Shown here piece by piece: positions 1 to 6,631 of a DNA stretch of 26,422 nucleotides. Where the stretch lies: positions 1 through 26,422 of the IMG/VR virus record IMGVR_UViG_3300042923_000955. The stretch is one strand, 5' to 3'. Under the pieces are notes generated by a model, which worked only from the letters and a program-made list of their open reading frames with translations, ran no database searches and had not been told where the DNA came from. The position numbers were made by a program, and so were the translations under genes. This DNA comes from a virus. The first letter of the stretch is position 1, and each line of letters opens with the position of its first letter.

Positions 1-27
1 AACTTCAAATTCAATATTGTTCGCCAT
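1..27 (-). CDS. 5' end of a minus-strand gene running off the window
   Basis: Read on the minus strand, an ATG at 27-25 follows a good ribosome site (AAGGAGTG at about 34-41) and opens a frame MANNIEFEV that leaves the window. Only nine codons are visible, so no function can be given. It diverges from the plus-strand genes that start at 147. Confidence 0.5.
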
Positions 28-146
28 AGAATCACTCCTTTTAAATAAAATACCATAATAAACAAACAAAATAAATAAATACTATAAATGTTTGTAGATA
101 TGAAAATTTAGTAACGACAGATATTACCAACTAGGAGGGATTAATG

Positions 147-550
147 ATGAATGAAGAAATAATCTATGTAGCGGTCAAAGAAGATAATGGAATTGAAAAA
201 ATTCAAGCGACTGGATCGAAGGAAACGGCTTCTAAGTGGCTTGATGACTGGGTAAAGTCTAAACGAAGTGATGGTTTTGATGCAGAGGTCAATCATGAAT
301 ATCTAGATTATGGACTAAAGGCGGTAGTGATGGAGACAGAAACTTTCAAGGGGTCTGTCTCTATCATGAAAATACAATTCAAGTTCTTGATTCATTGTCT
401 GAGTCTCGAAAAGAACAAACTTTTGTACATGAGCTGACACACGCTATTTTTTATGAAGCGGGGTTTGAAGAGCAAGACGAAGACATGATAAACCGAGTGT
501 CCTTGGTTCTACATCAAGTTTTAAAGGATCGTCATTTAGAGGTGAAATAA
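147..550 (+). pseudogene. Disrupted small zinc-metallopeptidase gene (HELTH protein), two frames
   Basis: A frame starting at 147 (ATG after AGGAGGG at 133-139; another ATG at 144) runs to 437. Its first 65 or so residues, including KETASKWLDDW, look like an ordinary small acidic phage protein, but the tail after residue 70 is poor in character. A second frame, one base back, is open from 299 to a TAA at 548-550. It encodes FQGVCLYHENTIQVLD, then the zinc motif HELTHAIFYEAGFEEQ and a helical end DMINRVSLVLHQVLKD. This is the typical core and C-terminus of small phage-borne HExxH metallopeptidases. That frame has no ATG, GTG or TTG upstream of its core. The frames could be joined near the GGGG at 350-353 by a -1 shift, or a deletion may have fused the start of one gene to the end of another. 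The metallopeptidase part is clear; how, or whether, it is translated is not. Confidence 0.7.
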
Positions 551-623
551 TGGAAGAATAACAATTTTACATGAAATATACTCGTGGTTACCTATACAAT
601 TGATGAATTAGTGAGGGGAACAG

Positions 624-815
624 ATGAAAAGTAAATACGTGATTTATATCTTGTTAGCAATGCTTGCAGTGTCTTGTTGGGGATCAACGTACGTAATTTG
701 GTCCCAATCAAAGCAAACTGAGCAGTTACAAGAACAGCTGCAGCATGAGCAGATGAAGTACAAGATTATTATCAATGATCCGCTAGTGCGAGATGCGATG
801 GAAAGTGGAGGATGA
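624..815 (+). CDS. Small single-span membrane protein with coiled-coil tail
   Basis: 63 aa, ATG preceded by GAGGGGA. Residues 5-26 form one hydrophobic segment after a short basic start (MKSKY), so this is a signal-anchored protein. Residues 28-46 (KQTEQLQEQLQHEQMKYK) are a Gln/Glu-rich helix that could form a coiled coil outside or along the membrane. The next gene starts right after its stop, so the two are probably translated together. No family is recognised. The arrangement resembles small early-region phage membrane proteins of unknown role; a spanin-like role is not supported, since the lysis genes are 20 kb away. Confidence 0.7.
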   Translation: MKSKYVIYILLAMLAVSCWGSTYVIWSQSKQTEQLQEQLQHEQMKYKIIINDPLVRDAMESGG

Positions 816-817
816 AG

Positions 818-994
818 ATGTCAGTTGCAGTACTAGGTACAACGGCTTTTGTTGTGATTATGTTTCTATGCGTTGTGATAGGGAAGGCTACTGACAAAAA
901 GGAGCAAGATTATGGAGGAAGCTATTTTATGGAACAAGATGGCTTTGATCATCGAAGTGATCGTCACAGAGCAGTTAAAAGAGATCGAAAGTAA
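818..994 (+). CDS. Small membrane protein, basic C-terminus
   Basis: 58 aa from the ATG at 818, chosen because GGAGG at 807-811 is 6 nt away; the ATG at 812 overlaps the site. One hydrophobic stretch (VLGTTAFVVIMFLCVVIG) is followed by a charged tail ending RHRAVKRDRK, so N-out/C-in is likely. It follows the previous membrane gene almost without a gap. Function unknown. Confidence 0.65.
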   Translation: MSVAVLGTTAFVVIMFLCVVIGKATDKKEQDYGGSYFMEQDGFDHRSDRHRAVKRDRK

Positions 995-1015
995 AACAAA
1001 ATAAAAAGCATTAAG

Positions 1016-1092
1016 CAATCGCCCAATGCCCCCAAAATAATGATTTTGTCCCCGCCAAGGTAACTTCATTATACCAAATAAAGGGGCGATTG
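1016..1092 (+). promoter_or_regulatory. Inverted repeat that includes the arpU ribosome-site region
   Basis: CAATCGCCC at 1016-1024 is the exact reverse complement of GGGCGATTG at 1084-1092, with a 59-nt loop. The second arm overlaps the only plausible ribosome site of the next gene (AAGGGG, 1081-1086; start at 1097), so folding of the mRNA would hide it. It could equally be a DNA operator. The repeat is visible; the role is inferred. Confidence 0.45.
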
Positions 1093-1096
1093 AGCA

Positions 1097-1513
1097 ATGA
1101 TGCTATTACTAAGAGAAGTTGATTTCTCGCAAACGAGAAAAAATGCACGATATGTTTTGAAGAACTACCGTCGGTTGGAGCGGATTGCAGGTCGTTCAAA
1201 GATCGATGTCCGCTCACCGATTATTACTGATATGCCTAGAACACCTAGTAATGGAAATAAGTCTGAAGATGCTTTTATTCAAAGATTGGATGCAGAGGCA
1301 GAAAGAGATGCAATAATCGTGGCACTTATGGCTTTGAAGCTAACAAGCAGACAGATACTTCATTATAGCTTCTGCTTACAAGATCAGTATTCTAATCTAA
1401 GGATCGCAGATGAGATGGGATATTCAGTTCGGCAAATTGAGCGAATGAAATCAGATGCATTGGTTGAATTTGCTGAAAGTTATCGTCGTGGCAAGCTTGT
1501 CGCTTATCGTTGA
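1097..1513 (+). CDS. arpU: ArpU-family late transcription regulator
   Basis: 138 aa. The protein has the family pattern: an N-terminal basic helix (DFSQTRKNARYVLKNYRRLERIAG, given here split: DFSQTRKNARY + VLKNYRRLERIAG), then RSPIITDMPRTPS, NKSEDAFIQRLDAE, and a C-terminal sigma-70 region 4-like helix-turn-helix, LRIADEMGYSVRQIERMKSDALVEFA (residues about 99-126; recognition part YSVRQIERMK). ArpU-type proteins sit between the early and late regions of Gram-positive temperate phages and activate packaging, structural and lysis genes. The position here, just upstream of a repeat-bearing promoter and terS, fits that job. The start is ATG at 1097 or 1100; the ribosome site (AAGGGG) is mediocre and lies in an inverted repeat, which suggests translation is controlled. 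Confidence 0.9.
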   Translation: MMLLLREVDFSQTRKNARYVLKNYRRLERIAGRSKIDVRSPIITDMPRTPSNGNKSEDAFIQRLDAEAERDAIIVALMALKLTSRQILHYSFCLQDQYSNLRIADEMGYSVRQIERMKSDALVEFAESYRRGKLVAYR

Positions 1514-1517
1514 AAAA

Positions 1518-1546
1518 TGGCGGTTTTTTGGCGGTATAATGGCGGT
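1518..1546 (+). promoter_or_regulatory. Putative ArpU-dependent late promoter with three 11-bp-phased repeats
   Basis: TGGCGGT occurs at 1518-1524, 1529-1535 and 1540-1546, each start exactly 11 bp after the last, i.e. one DNA turn on the same face. A perfect TATAAT (1535-1540) links repeats two and three. At the -35 distance (1512-1517) there is only GAAAAA, so the promoter should need an activator. The array begins 5 bp after the arpU stop codon. Confidence 0.7.
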
Positions 1547-1744
1547 TTAGTGTCAATAATCCATAGTAAGATAGTATTATCAATTATTGTAAATAACAGG
1601 GCGCACTCCTTTAAGATACGTTGGCAGACCTCCTTTCTGAAAGTTATTCCCAGCGCCCTGTATTTAATTAAGACGGCGACAAAAAATCTATTATAGAATG
1701 GAGTTGAATTCACTCCTTTTCTTCATTCGCTAGCCGTCTTTTTT
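1547..1744 (+). ncRNA. Structured late leader RNA with CU-rich loops
   Basis: No protein is encoded. Two long-range stems are visible: CAGGGCGC (1597-1604) with GCGCCCTG (1653-1660), and AAGACGGC (1670-1677) with GCCGTCTT (1733-1740) followed by T's. Within the second, GGAGT (1700-1704) can pair with ACTCC (1712-1716). Three CU-rich segments occur: ACTCCTTT (1605-1612), ACCTCCTTTCT (1628-1638) and ACTCCTTTT (1712-1720). The middle one is identical to the anti-Shine-Dalgarno tail of Firmicute 16S rRNA. A transcript from the 1535 promoter to the 1740 terminator would be about 195 nt. Whether it acts as an sRNA or as a leader is inference. Confidence 0.45.
1670..1744 (+). terminator. Intrinsic terminator of the late leader
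   Basis: Eight-base stem AAGACGGC / GCCGTCTT enclosing a smaller hairpin, followed by a run of six T's (1739-1744). It lies between the late promoter and terS, so late transcription must pass it. Confidence 0.6.
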
Positions 1745-1748
1745 CAGG
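1694..1748 (+). repeat. Dispersed bipartite repeat, left copy
   Basis: TAGAATGGAGT (1694-1704), then 33 unrelated bases, then CTTTTTTCAGG (1738-1748). The same two 11-mers with the same 33-base spacing occur at 22863-22917. Both copies lie just upstream of a tRNA or tRNA-like element. Confidence 0.5.
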
Positions 1749-1817
1749 AATTGGCTCAGTTTGGTAAAGCGCTACTTTTGGGAGTAGAGGCCGTAGGTTC
1801 AAATCCTACATTCCTGA
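1745..1817 (+). tRNA. tRNA-like element, possibly tRNA-Pro(UGG), with defective anticodon loop
   Basis: 73 nt fold as a cloverleaf. Acceptor stem CAGGAAT (1745-1751) pairs with ATTCCTG (1810-1816), discriminator A1817. The D arm is GCTCAGTTTGGTAAAGCG with only three pairs. The anticodon stem is CTACT/AGTAG (1772-1776, 1783-1787). The variable loop has 5 nt. The T arm GTAGG-TTCAAAT-CCTAC (1793-1809) is perfect. The anticodon loop has only 6 nt (TTTGGG), one short of normal; UGG is the likeliest anticodon. CCA is not encoded. The first base directly follows the T-run of the upstream terminator. It could be a degenerate phage tRNA or a structural mimic; decoding activity is doubtful. Confidence 0.6.
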
Positions 1818-1868
1818 TTGGGAGTTGTCGATTGGATTACTCACACGATCTTTGATACCTCCTACTTG

Positions 1869-1891
1869 ATCAGTCCTTCGGGGCTGATTTT
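1869..1891 (+). terminator. Intrinsic terminator with TTCG tetraloop
   Basis: ATCAGTCC (1869-1876), TTCG loop, GGGCTGAT (1881-1888), then TTT. The stem has 8 pairs with one G-U. The T-run is short. It lies between the tRNA-like element and the moron gene, making it the second stop signal between the late promoter and terS. Confidence 0.6.
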
Positions 1892-1917
1892 AGCCATAAT
1901 TTTCCTCTTTTTTTTGA

Positions 1918-1928
1918 TATAATATAAT
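1918..1928 (+). promoter_or_regulatory. -10 region of a private promoter for the moron gene
   Basis: Two overlapping TATAAT hexamers (1918-1923, 1923-1928) lie about 20-30 nt before the moron start. No good -35 is seen; the upstream DNA is a T/C-rich tract. Confidence 0.45.
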
Positions 1929-1948
1929 CAAGAAATGAGGTGGAAAAG

Positions 1949-2500
1949 TTGGAAAGTGATTTGCAAAATGCAGTTCGAAAATTATCTGATTTTTTTGAGG
2001 ATCCTAAAAAAAGGATTATTCTTATCAAAGGGTATGATGATGAAGCAAAACTATTAGCATCGTTAAAGGCGACCAATAGCGCATTCAGAAAATGCATTTT
2101 TTTAGTTAATGTCATGAGTGAAGCTGCAAGATTTGTTAATAATGCAGTTAAAAAGAGAGTTTTACCGAGTTCAATTAATTCCAATAAAAAATATCCGGTG
2201 GGAAAAATGGAAATGGTTTTTTATAGTTATGCAACGACTTCATCGGTTGCTTACTCAGGAAATGAAGATACTTGTACTATAGTTTATCCTATACAAAGTG
2301 TTTTGGATGATAATAGATATGAAAAATTTGTTGCGGAATTAAAAAGAATTAAATCAAGAAAGATTATTTTAATAACAACAAACGAGCATTCTATTGAAAA
2401 CTGGGATATTGAAAAGTATGCAGATGAAATATATTTTTATTCTGTATTAAATGATAATCCGAAACTTATGAATAACATAAAAAATCATGGGATTTTATGA
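1949..2500 (+). CDS. Stand-alone AT-rich moron protein, unknown alpha/beta fold
   Basis: 183 aa from a TTG start at 1949, preferred over GTG at 1940 because GAGGTGG (1936-1942) is 6 nt upstream of the TTG. The product alternates strands and helices like a Rossmann-type domain: KRIILIKGYDD (near residue 20), CIFLVNV, MEMVFYSYA, TCTIVYPIQSV, RKIILITTNEHS, DEIYFYSVLND. No Walker A loop, zinc motif, nuclease motif or membrane segment is seen, and no family is recognised. It carries its own -10 sequences and its own terminator, is visibly richer in A/T than the structural genes, and interrupts the path from arpU to terS. These are the marks of a moron expressed in the lysogen. A defence, exclusion or regulatory role is possible but unproven. 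Confidence 0.8.
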   Translation: MESDLQNAVRKLSDFFEDPKKRIILIKGYDDEAKLLASLKATNSAFRKCIFLVNVMSEAARFVNNAVKKRVLPSSINSNKKYPVGKMEMVFYSYATTSSVAYSGNEDTCTIVYPIQSVLDDNRYEKFVAELKRIKSRKIILITTNEHSIENWDIEKYADEIYFYSVLNDNPKLMNNIKNHGIL

Positions 2501-2521
2501 CCTCAACTGAGGTCTTTTTTT
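2499..2521 (+). terminator. Intrinsic terminator of the moron gene
   Basis: GACCTCA (2499-2505) and TGAGGTC (2508-2514) form the stem, followed by seven T's (2515-2521). The moron's TGA stop (2498-2500) overlaps the 5' arm. Late transcripts must also pass this site to reach terS. Confidence 0.75.
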
Positions 2522-2565
2522 ATACATAGAATTACAAAACAAACACAGATTGCGAGGTGAGAGTA

Positions 2566-3018
2566 GTGAAATTAACTGAAAAACAACGTAGGTTTGCGGA
2601 TGAGTACATTATCAGCGGTAATGCTACTCAAGCCGCTATTTCTGCTGGGTATAGTAAACGAACTGCTAAGTCTGTAGGTAGTGAGAACCTGACAAAACCT
2701 GACATTAGGCAATATATAGACGAAAGACTCGAGCAGCTGCAGTCTGAAAAGATTGCTAGTCAAGAAGAGGTCCTGGAATATTTGAGTAAGGTTATGCGAG
2801 GAGAAGAAACAGATCAAACGATAGTCTTTCAAGGATCTGAATATGGCTCAACGATAGAAGATGTGCAAGTAGCTAATAAAGATCGTATAAGAGCAGCTGA
2901 ACTTCTTGGCAAAAGGTATAGCCTATGGACTGACAAAGTGGAGCTGGATGGCAATATGGATCTGAAGGTGGTGGTTGATTATGGTGATGGCGAAAACGAA
3001 GCGCCAAATGATAGTTAA
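2566..3018 (+). CDS. terS: Terminase small subunit
   Basis: 150 aa from GTG at 2566 (GAGGTGA at 2554-2560; an upstream in-frame GTG at 2557 lies inside that site). The start MKLTEKQRRFADEYIISGNA and the motif ATQAAISAGYSKRTAKSVGSENL (first part ATQAAISAGYSKRTA) are the helix-turn-helix N-domain of the Terminase_2 family (XtmA-like), which recognises the packaging site. Residues 55-85 are a helical oligomerisation region (DIRQYIDERLEQLQSEKI) and the C-terminus is acidic, where it probably contacts TerL. It overlaps terL by 38 nt and heads the head-gene operon. Confidence 0.92.
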   Translation: MKLTEKQRRFADEYIISGNATQAAISAGYSKRTAKSVGSENLTKPDIRQYIDERLEQLQSEKIASQEEVLEYLSKVMRGEETDQTIVFQGSEYGSTIEDVQVANKDRIRAAELLGKRYSLWTDKVELDGNMDLKVVVDYGDGENEAPNDS

Positions 3019-4276
3019 GGTACAATTTAACCGGAATTTCCAAACCTATAACACCACTAGGAAAAGATATCGATTAGCTAAAGGATCAGCGGGTTCTGGT
3101 AAATCCGTAAATACTGCGCAAGACTTTATCATAAAACTTGGAGATCCAAAATATAAAGGAGCAAATCTTCTTTGTGTTCGTAAAGTCGCCGAGTCAAATA
3201 AAGATAGTACGTATGCTGAATTGAAATCTGCTATTTATAAAATCTACGGATCTGATTACCACAAATATTGGTCGATTAAATCATCGCCTATGATGCTCGA
3301 ATCAAAAATTACTGGCAATCAAGTGATATTTCGTGGAATGAAAGATGACGGACAGCGAGAAAAAGTAAAATCTATTACTTTTGACCGTGGTAAACTCACT
3401 TGGATATGGATTGAGGAAGCGACAGAACTTTATGAAGCCGATGTAGATATTCTCGATGACCGTTTACGTGGTAATTTGGATTTTAACCCATATCTTTACT
3501 ATCAAATGACATTTACTTTTAACCCAGTATCAGCTACTCACTGGATTAAGGCAAAGTACTTTGATGTAACGCATCCAGACATTTTTACTCATCAATCTAC
3601 ATATCTGCAGAATCGATTCATTGATGAAGCCTATCACCGGCGGATGATGATGCGAAAAGAGCGTGATCCTGATGGATATCAAATCTATGGGCTCGGCGAA
3701 TGGGGTGAGTCAGGTGGGCTTATCCTTACCAATTACATTGTAGAAAACTTTAACACAGATCCAGAACGTTTTGACTACATGGTTAACGCTCAAGACTTTG
3801 GATTCAATCATGCCAATGCTATTGGTGAGATTGGATTTAAAGATGGTGAGCTTTTTTTGTGCCGCGAAATCTACGAGTTCGAAAAAGATACGAGTGAACT
3901 TATTACGATCGCCAATGAAAAAAGAATCAATAAAAAACTGGTTATGTGGTGTGATTCTGCCGAGCCGGATCGAATTAAAATGTGGCGCAAAGCTGGCTAT
4001 CATGCTGAACCTGTTGTAAAAGAACCCGGAAGTGTGTCAGCGCAAATCGATTATTTGAAGCAGATGCGCATCCATATCCATCCAAGTTGTACAAATACAA
4101 TCAAAGAAATACAACAATGGAAGTGGAGAAAGGACGAGAAATCCAATACCTTTACGGATGAACCAGTGAATTTCTTTGATGATGCAATGGCTATGCTACG
4201 ATACTCTATTGAGCTGGAAAGACGAAAAGGTCAGCAAGCCAAGAAAAGACGCACAAATAGAAAAACAGCATTTTAG
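2981..4276 (+). CDS. terL: Terminase large subunit (ATPase and nuclease)
   Basis: 431 aa from ATG at 2981 (GAAGGTGGTGG at 2964-2974); an ATG at 2987 is the alternative. The N-terminal ATPase has Walker A KGSAGSGKS (about 34-42) and Walker B WIWIEEATE (about 141-149). The C-terminal RNase H-like nuclease shows acidic residues at QDFGF (D about 272), CDSAEPD (D about 325) and FFDDAMAMLRY (D about 400). This is the PBSX/Terminase_3 family, which packages DNA into proheads and cuts the concatemer. Length and motifs are complete, so it should be functional. The start overlaps the end of terS. Confidence 0.96.
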   Translation: MVMAKTKRQMIVKVQFNRNFQTYNTTRKRYRLAKGSAGSGKSVNTAQDFIIKLGDPKYKGANLLCVRKVAESNKDSTYAELKSAIYKIYGSDYHKYWSIKSSPMMLESKITGNQVIFRGMKDDGQREKVKSITFDRGKLTWIWIEEATELYEADVDILDDRLRGNLDFNPYLYYQMTFTFNPVSATHWIKAKYFDVTHPDIFTHQSTYLQNRFIDEAYHRRMMMRKERDPDGYQIYGLGEWGESGGLILTNYIVENFNTDPERFDYMVNAQDFGFNHANAIGEIGFKDGELFLCREIYEFEKDTSELITIANEKRINKKLVMWCDSAEPDRIKMWRKAGYHAEPVVKEPGSVSAQIDYLKQMRIHIHPSCTNTIKEIQQWKWRKDEKSNTFTDEPVNFFDDAMAMLRYSIELERRKGQQAKKRRTNRKTAF

Positions 4277-4287
4277 GAGGTGGTTTC

Positions 4288-5820
4288 TTGACATCGAAAA
4301 TTATTAGTGGCGGATCGTCTGGATCTGTTCCTAAAGAATATATCAAAAAGAATGTGAGCATTGAGAAGAAAAGAACTCTAAAGTTTAAGTCTGCAGGAGG
4401 TTTTGATCAAAGAAGAGATTTGACCCAATTATCTCCACCATATGACATTGCTACTTTACGATCAATCACAGATATATCTGACATTCTGAATCAGTCAATT
4501 GAAGCATACGTAACAAACGTGGCTGGATTTGGTTTTGGTATACGTTACAAGGTTGACGACACCGAAGAAACAGCAGAAATGAAGGCGGAATGGAATCAAT
4601 TGGATACCCTTCTCAAAGAATTGTCCTTTGAACGTCCGCCGAAAGAAGTGATTGAGGAGGTCATTCGACACGTTGAAGAATGTGGGAATGGCTATATTGA
4701 AGTTATTCGTAATCTTAAAGGTGATGTTGTAGGAATTGATTCTGTAAAGCCTGAGTACATGACTGTTACCAAACTAAATAGAGTTATAAATGCGGACGGA
4801 TCAGAGATTAAGGTCCGCTATTTTGTTTTTCGTGATTCTATGGATGATTCTGTTAAAGAATCTGGAACGTGGTATAAAACCTATGGTGACCCTACTCCGT
4901 TGAATTCAAATGGAAGCGTGGGTTCTGAGGGGCAAGGAACAGCTACTGAAATAATTCACCTTAAAAATGGAGATTTTCAAGATCCTTATGGCAAGCCTCG
5001 CTGGGTAGGACCATTGATTAAAATACTCGGAAATCGCAAAGCTGACGAATTGAATTATCGATATTTTACTCAGGGAAGACATATTCCTCTTGCCATCACG
5101 CTAGAGAATGCGCAGCTGACTGAACAATCCGAAGCCACGTTACAGGCATATGCTAATGCAATTGGTGGGGAAGAAAATCAGCATAAGTTTTTATTGCTAG
5201 AAGCTGAAAAAGTAAGTCCTGCAGAAGAAGGGTTAGGATATGGGGAAGATAAATTCAAGCCAGCCATTAACATTGAGAAGCTAGCTGACATCTTACAAAA
5301 AGATGCTCTATTTCTTGAGTATGATGAGAACGTCATTGAATCAGTCCTCGGAGCATTCCGTTTGCCCCCAATTTATGTAGCAAGATCAAGCGACTATACA
5401 AGAGCTACTGCTGAGACTGCTAAAGAACTGACGGAAGAGCAAGTGTTCCAGCCTATGCGAGAATCTTACGATTGGCGTATTAATTCGCTTTTTAGGGAAT
5501 ATGAATTCAGGTATGTAGAAGTGTTTCTGAAATCATCCAATCTTGTAAATATGGAGGATGTTAAAGCGATTCTCACACCAGCTATCCAAGCAAATGCAGT
5601 CGCGCCAAATGATTTGAGGGATATTCTTTCAAAAGCCCTCAATAAGCCGCTAGAAGCTTTTGATGGAGAAGAGTACAATTATCCGCTTAATAGACAATCA
5701 TCGTCATCAGCATTTAATCTTGGTGAATTGGACATATCTAAAGCATACGGCGAAGGAGAAGTTAGTGAAGTTGCAGCAAGTATTCGTCGTATGATCCGGA
5801 GTGTGAAGGCAATTGAATGA
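4288..5820 (+). CDS. Portal protein, PBSX family
   Basis: 510 aa from TTG at 4288, supported by AGGAGGT at 4275-4281, 6 nt away. The family core is recognisable: DISDILNQSIEAYVTNVAGFGFG (near residue 62; key part NQSIEAYVTNVAGF), GNGYIEVIRN, IIHLKNGDFQDPYGKPRW, YFTQGRHIPLAI and LPPIYVARSSDYTRATAE around residue 357. The portal forms the dodecameric ring at the capsid vertex through which TerL pumps DNA and to which the connectors bind. It ends ATTGAATGA, and the next gene begins inside that sequence. Confidence 0.95.
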   Translation: MTSKIISGGSSGSVPKEYIKKNVSIEKKRTLKFKSAGGFDQRRDLTQLSPPYDIATLRSITDISDILNQSIEAYVTNVAGFGFGIRYKVDDTEETAEMKAEWNQLDTLLKELSFERPPKEVIEEVIRHVEECGNGYIEVIRNLKGDVVGIDSVKPEYMTVTKLNRVINADGSEIKVRYFVFRDSMDDSVKESGTWYKTYGDPTPLNSNGSVGSEGQGTATEIIHLKNGDFQDPYGKPRWVGPLIKILGNRKADELNYRYFTQGRHIPLAITLENAQLTEQSEATLQAYANAIGGEENQHKFLLLEAEKVSPAEEGLGYGEDKFKPAINIEKLADILQKDALFLEYDENVIESVLGAFRLPPIYVARSSDYTRATAETAKELTEEQVFQPMRESYDWRINSLFREYEFRYVEVFLKSSNLVNMEDVKAILTPAIQANAVAPNDLRDILSKALNKPLEAFDGEEYNYPLNRQSSSSAFNLGELDISKAYGEGEVSEVAASIRRMIRSVKAIE

Positions 5821-6631
5821 TGAAGAGTTAATCAAAGCCGCTTTACAGCTAAAAAAAGAAGAGGATGATGAACTGGCTAAGCTTCTAGAAAAAGCAGGCT
5901 TTTTATTTGTCCCAATATTGCTTACGTTCATCTTAAATTCAGAGGATAAGATGGATGAGACCTTGCAAATTGATTACGAGGAAGTATGGGAAAAGGTAAA
6001 AAAATTCGTAGAGAATCGGAAAAATAAACCTACCAAGTTATCTATAAAAATTATGCTCCGTGGACGATCATTCAAATCAAACATGGAAGAAAGTGTTATC
6101 CCAGAACTGAGAAAAGCTTTTTTTGGATTGTTTGATGAATTTAATGCCAAGTATGACGGATCAGAGGATTTTGATTATCAGACTAAACACTACCGAGACA
6201 TCGAAAAATGGCTTAGGAAGCTACCAAAAATAATGAACGTTACTACAGAGAACGCTCTTGTAGGAGTGATTCAAGAATCTTTTGATGAAGGTAAAGGCAT
6301 CCGATGGTTAGAAAGTAAGCTGTCTTCACTCCCTGAATTCTCTCGCAATCGTGCCAGAACAACTGCGATCACTGAGGGATTAAGGATGTACTCTGGCAGC
6401 CAGTATGAAGCGTTCATGCAAAACGATGCTGTTATAGGTATGACCTGGCGCCATACTCATGGCATCAAAGAACCGAGAAAAGGTCACGAGGCAATGGACG
6501 GTCAAACCATCGCTAAAGGCGAGTACTTCATCGTTAATGGTGAAAGTTGCCGCTATCCTCGTGACCCTATGTTATCTGCTAAGGAGTCGATACGTTGTCA
6601 TTGTTTAGTAGTGCCAGAAATCAGAATCTAG
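5813..6631 (+). CDS. Minor head protein, SPP1 gp7 / Mu F family
   Basis: 272 aa from a TTG at 5813 that overlaps the portal stop; GAAGG lies just upstream. The ATG at 5817 is out of frame. Residues 1-120 are charged and helical. The C-terminal MuF module (about 165-270) has ARTTAITEGLRMYSGSQYEAF, WRHTHGIKEPRKGHEAMDGQ, then YPRDPMLSAKESIRCHCLVV, with the usual final Cys-x-Cys-like pair (CHC). Such proteins bind the portal inside the prohead and may be ejected with the DNA. Its 3' end overlaps the 3' end of the antisense membrane gene by 27 bp. Confidence 0.9.
   Translation: MNDEELIKAALQLKKEEDDELAKLLEKAGFLFVPILLTFILNSEDKMDETLQIDYEEVWEKVKKFVENRKNKPTKLSIKIMLRGRSFKSNMEESVIPELRKAFFGLFDEFNAKYDGSEDFDYQTKHYRDIEKWLRKLPKIMNVTTENALVGVIQESFDEGKGIRWLESKLSSLPEFSRNRARTTAITEGLRMYSGSQYEAFMQNDAVIGMTWRHTHGIKEPRKGHEAMDGQTIAKGEYFIVNGESCRYPRDPMLSAKESIRCHCLVVPEIRI

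Noticed and set aside
1870-2184. Minus-strand frame opposite the moron
   Set aside because: No ribosome site, and hydrophobic residues reflect the complement of Lys/Glu codons; the plus frame has promoter, ribosome site and terminator.
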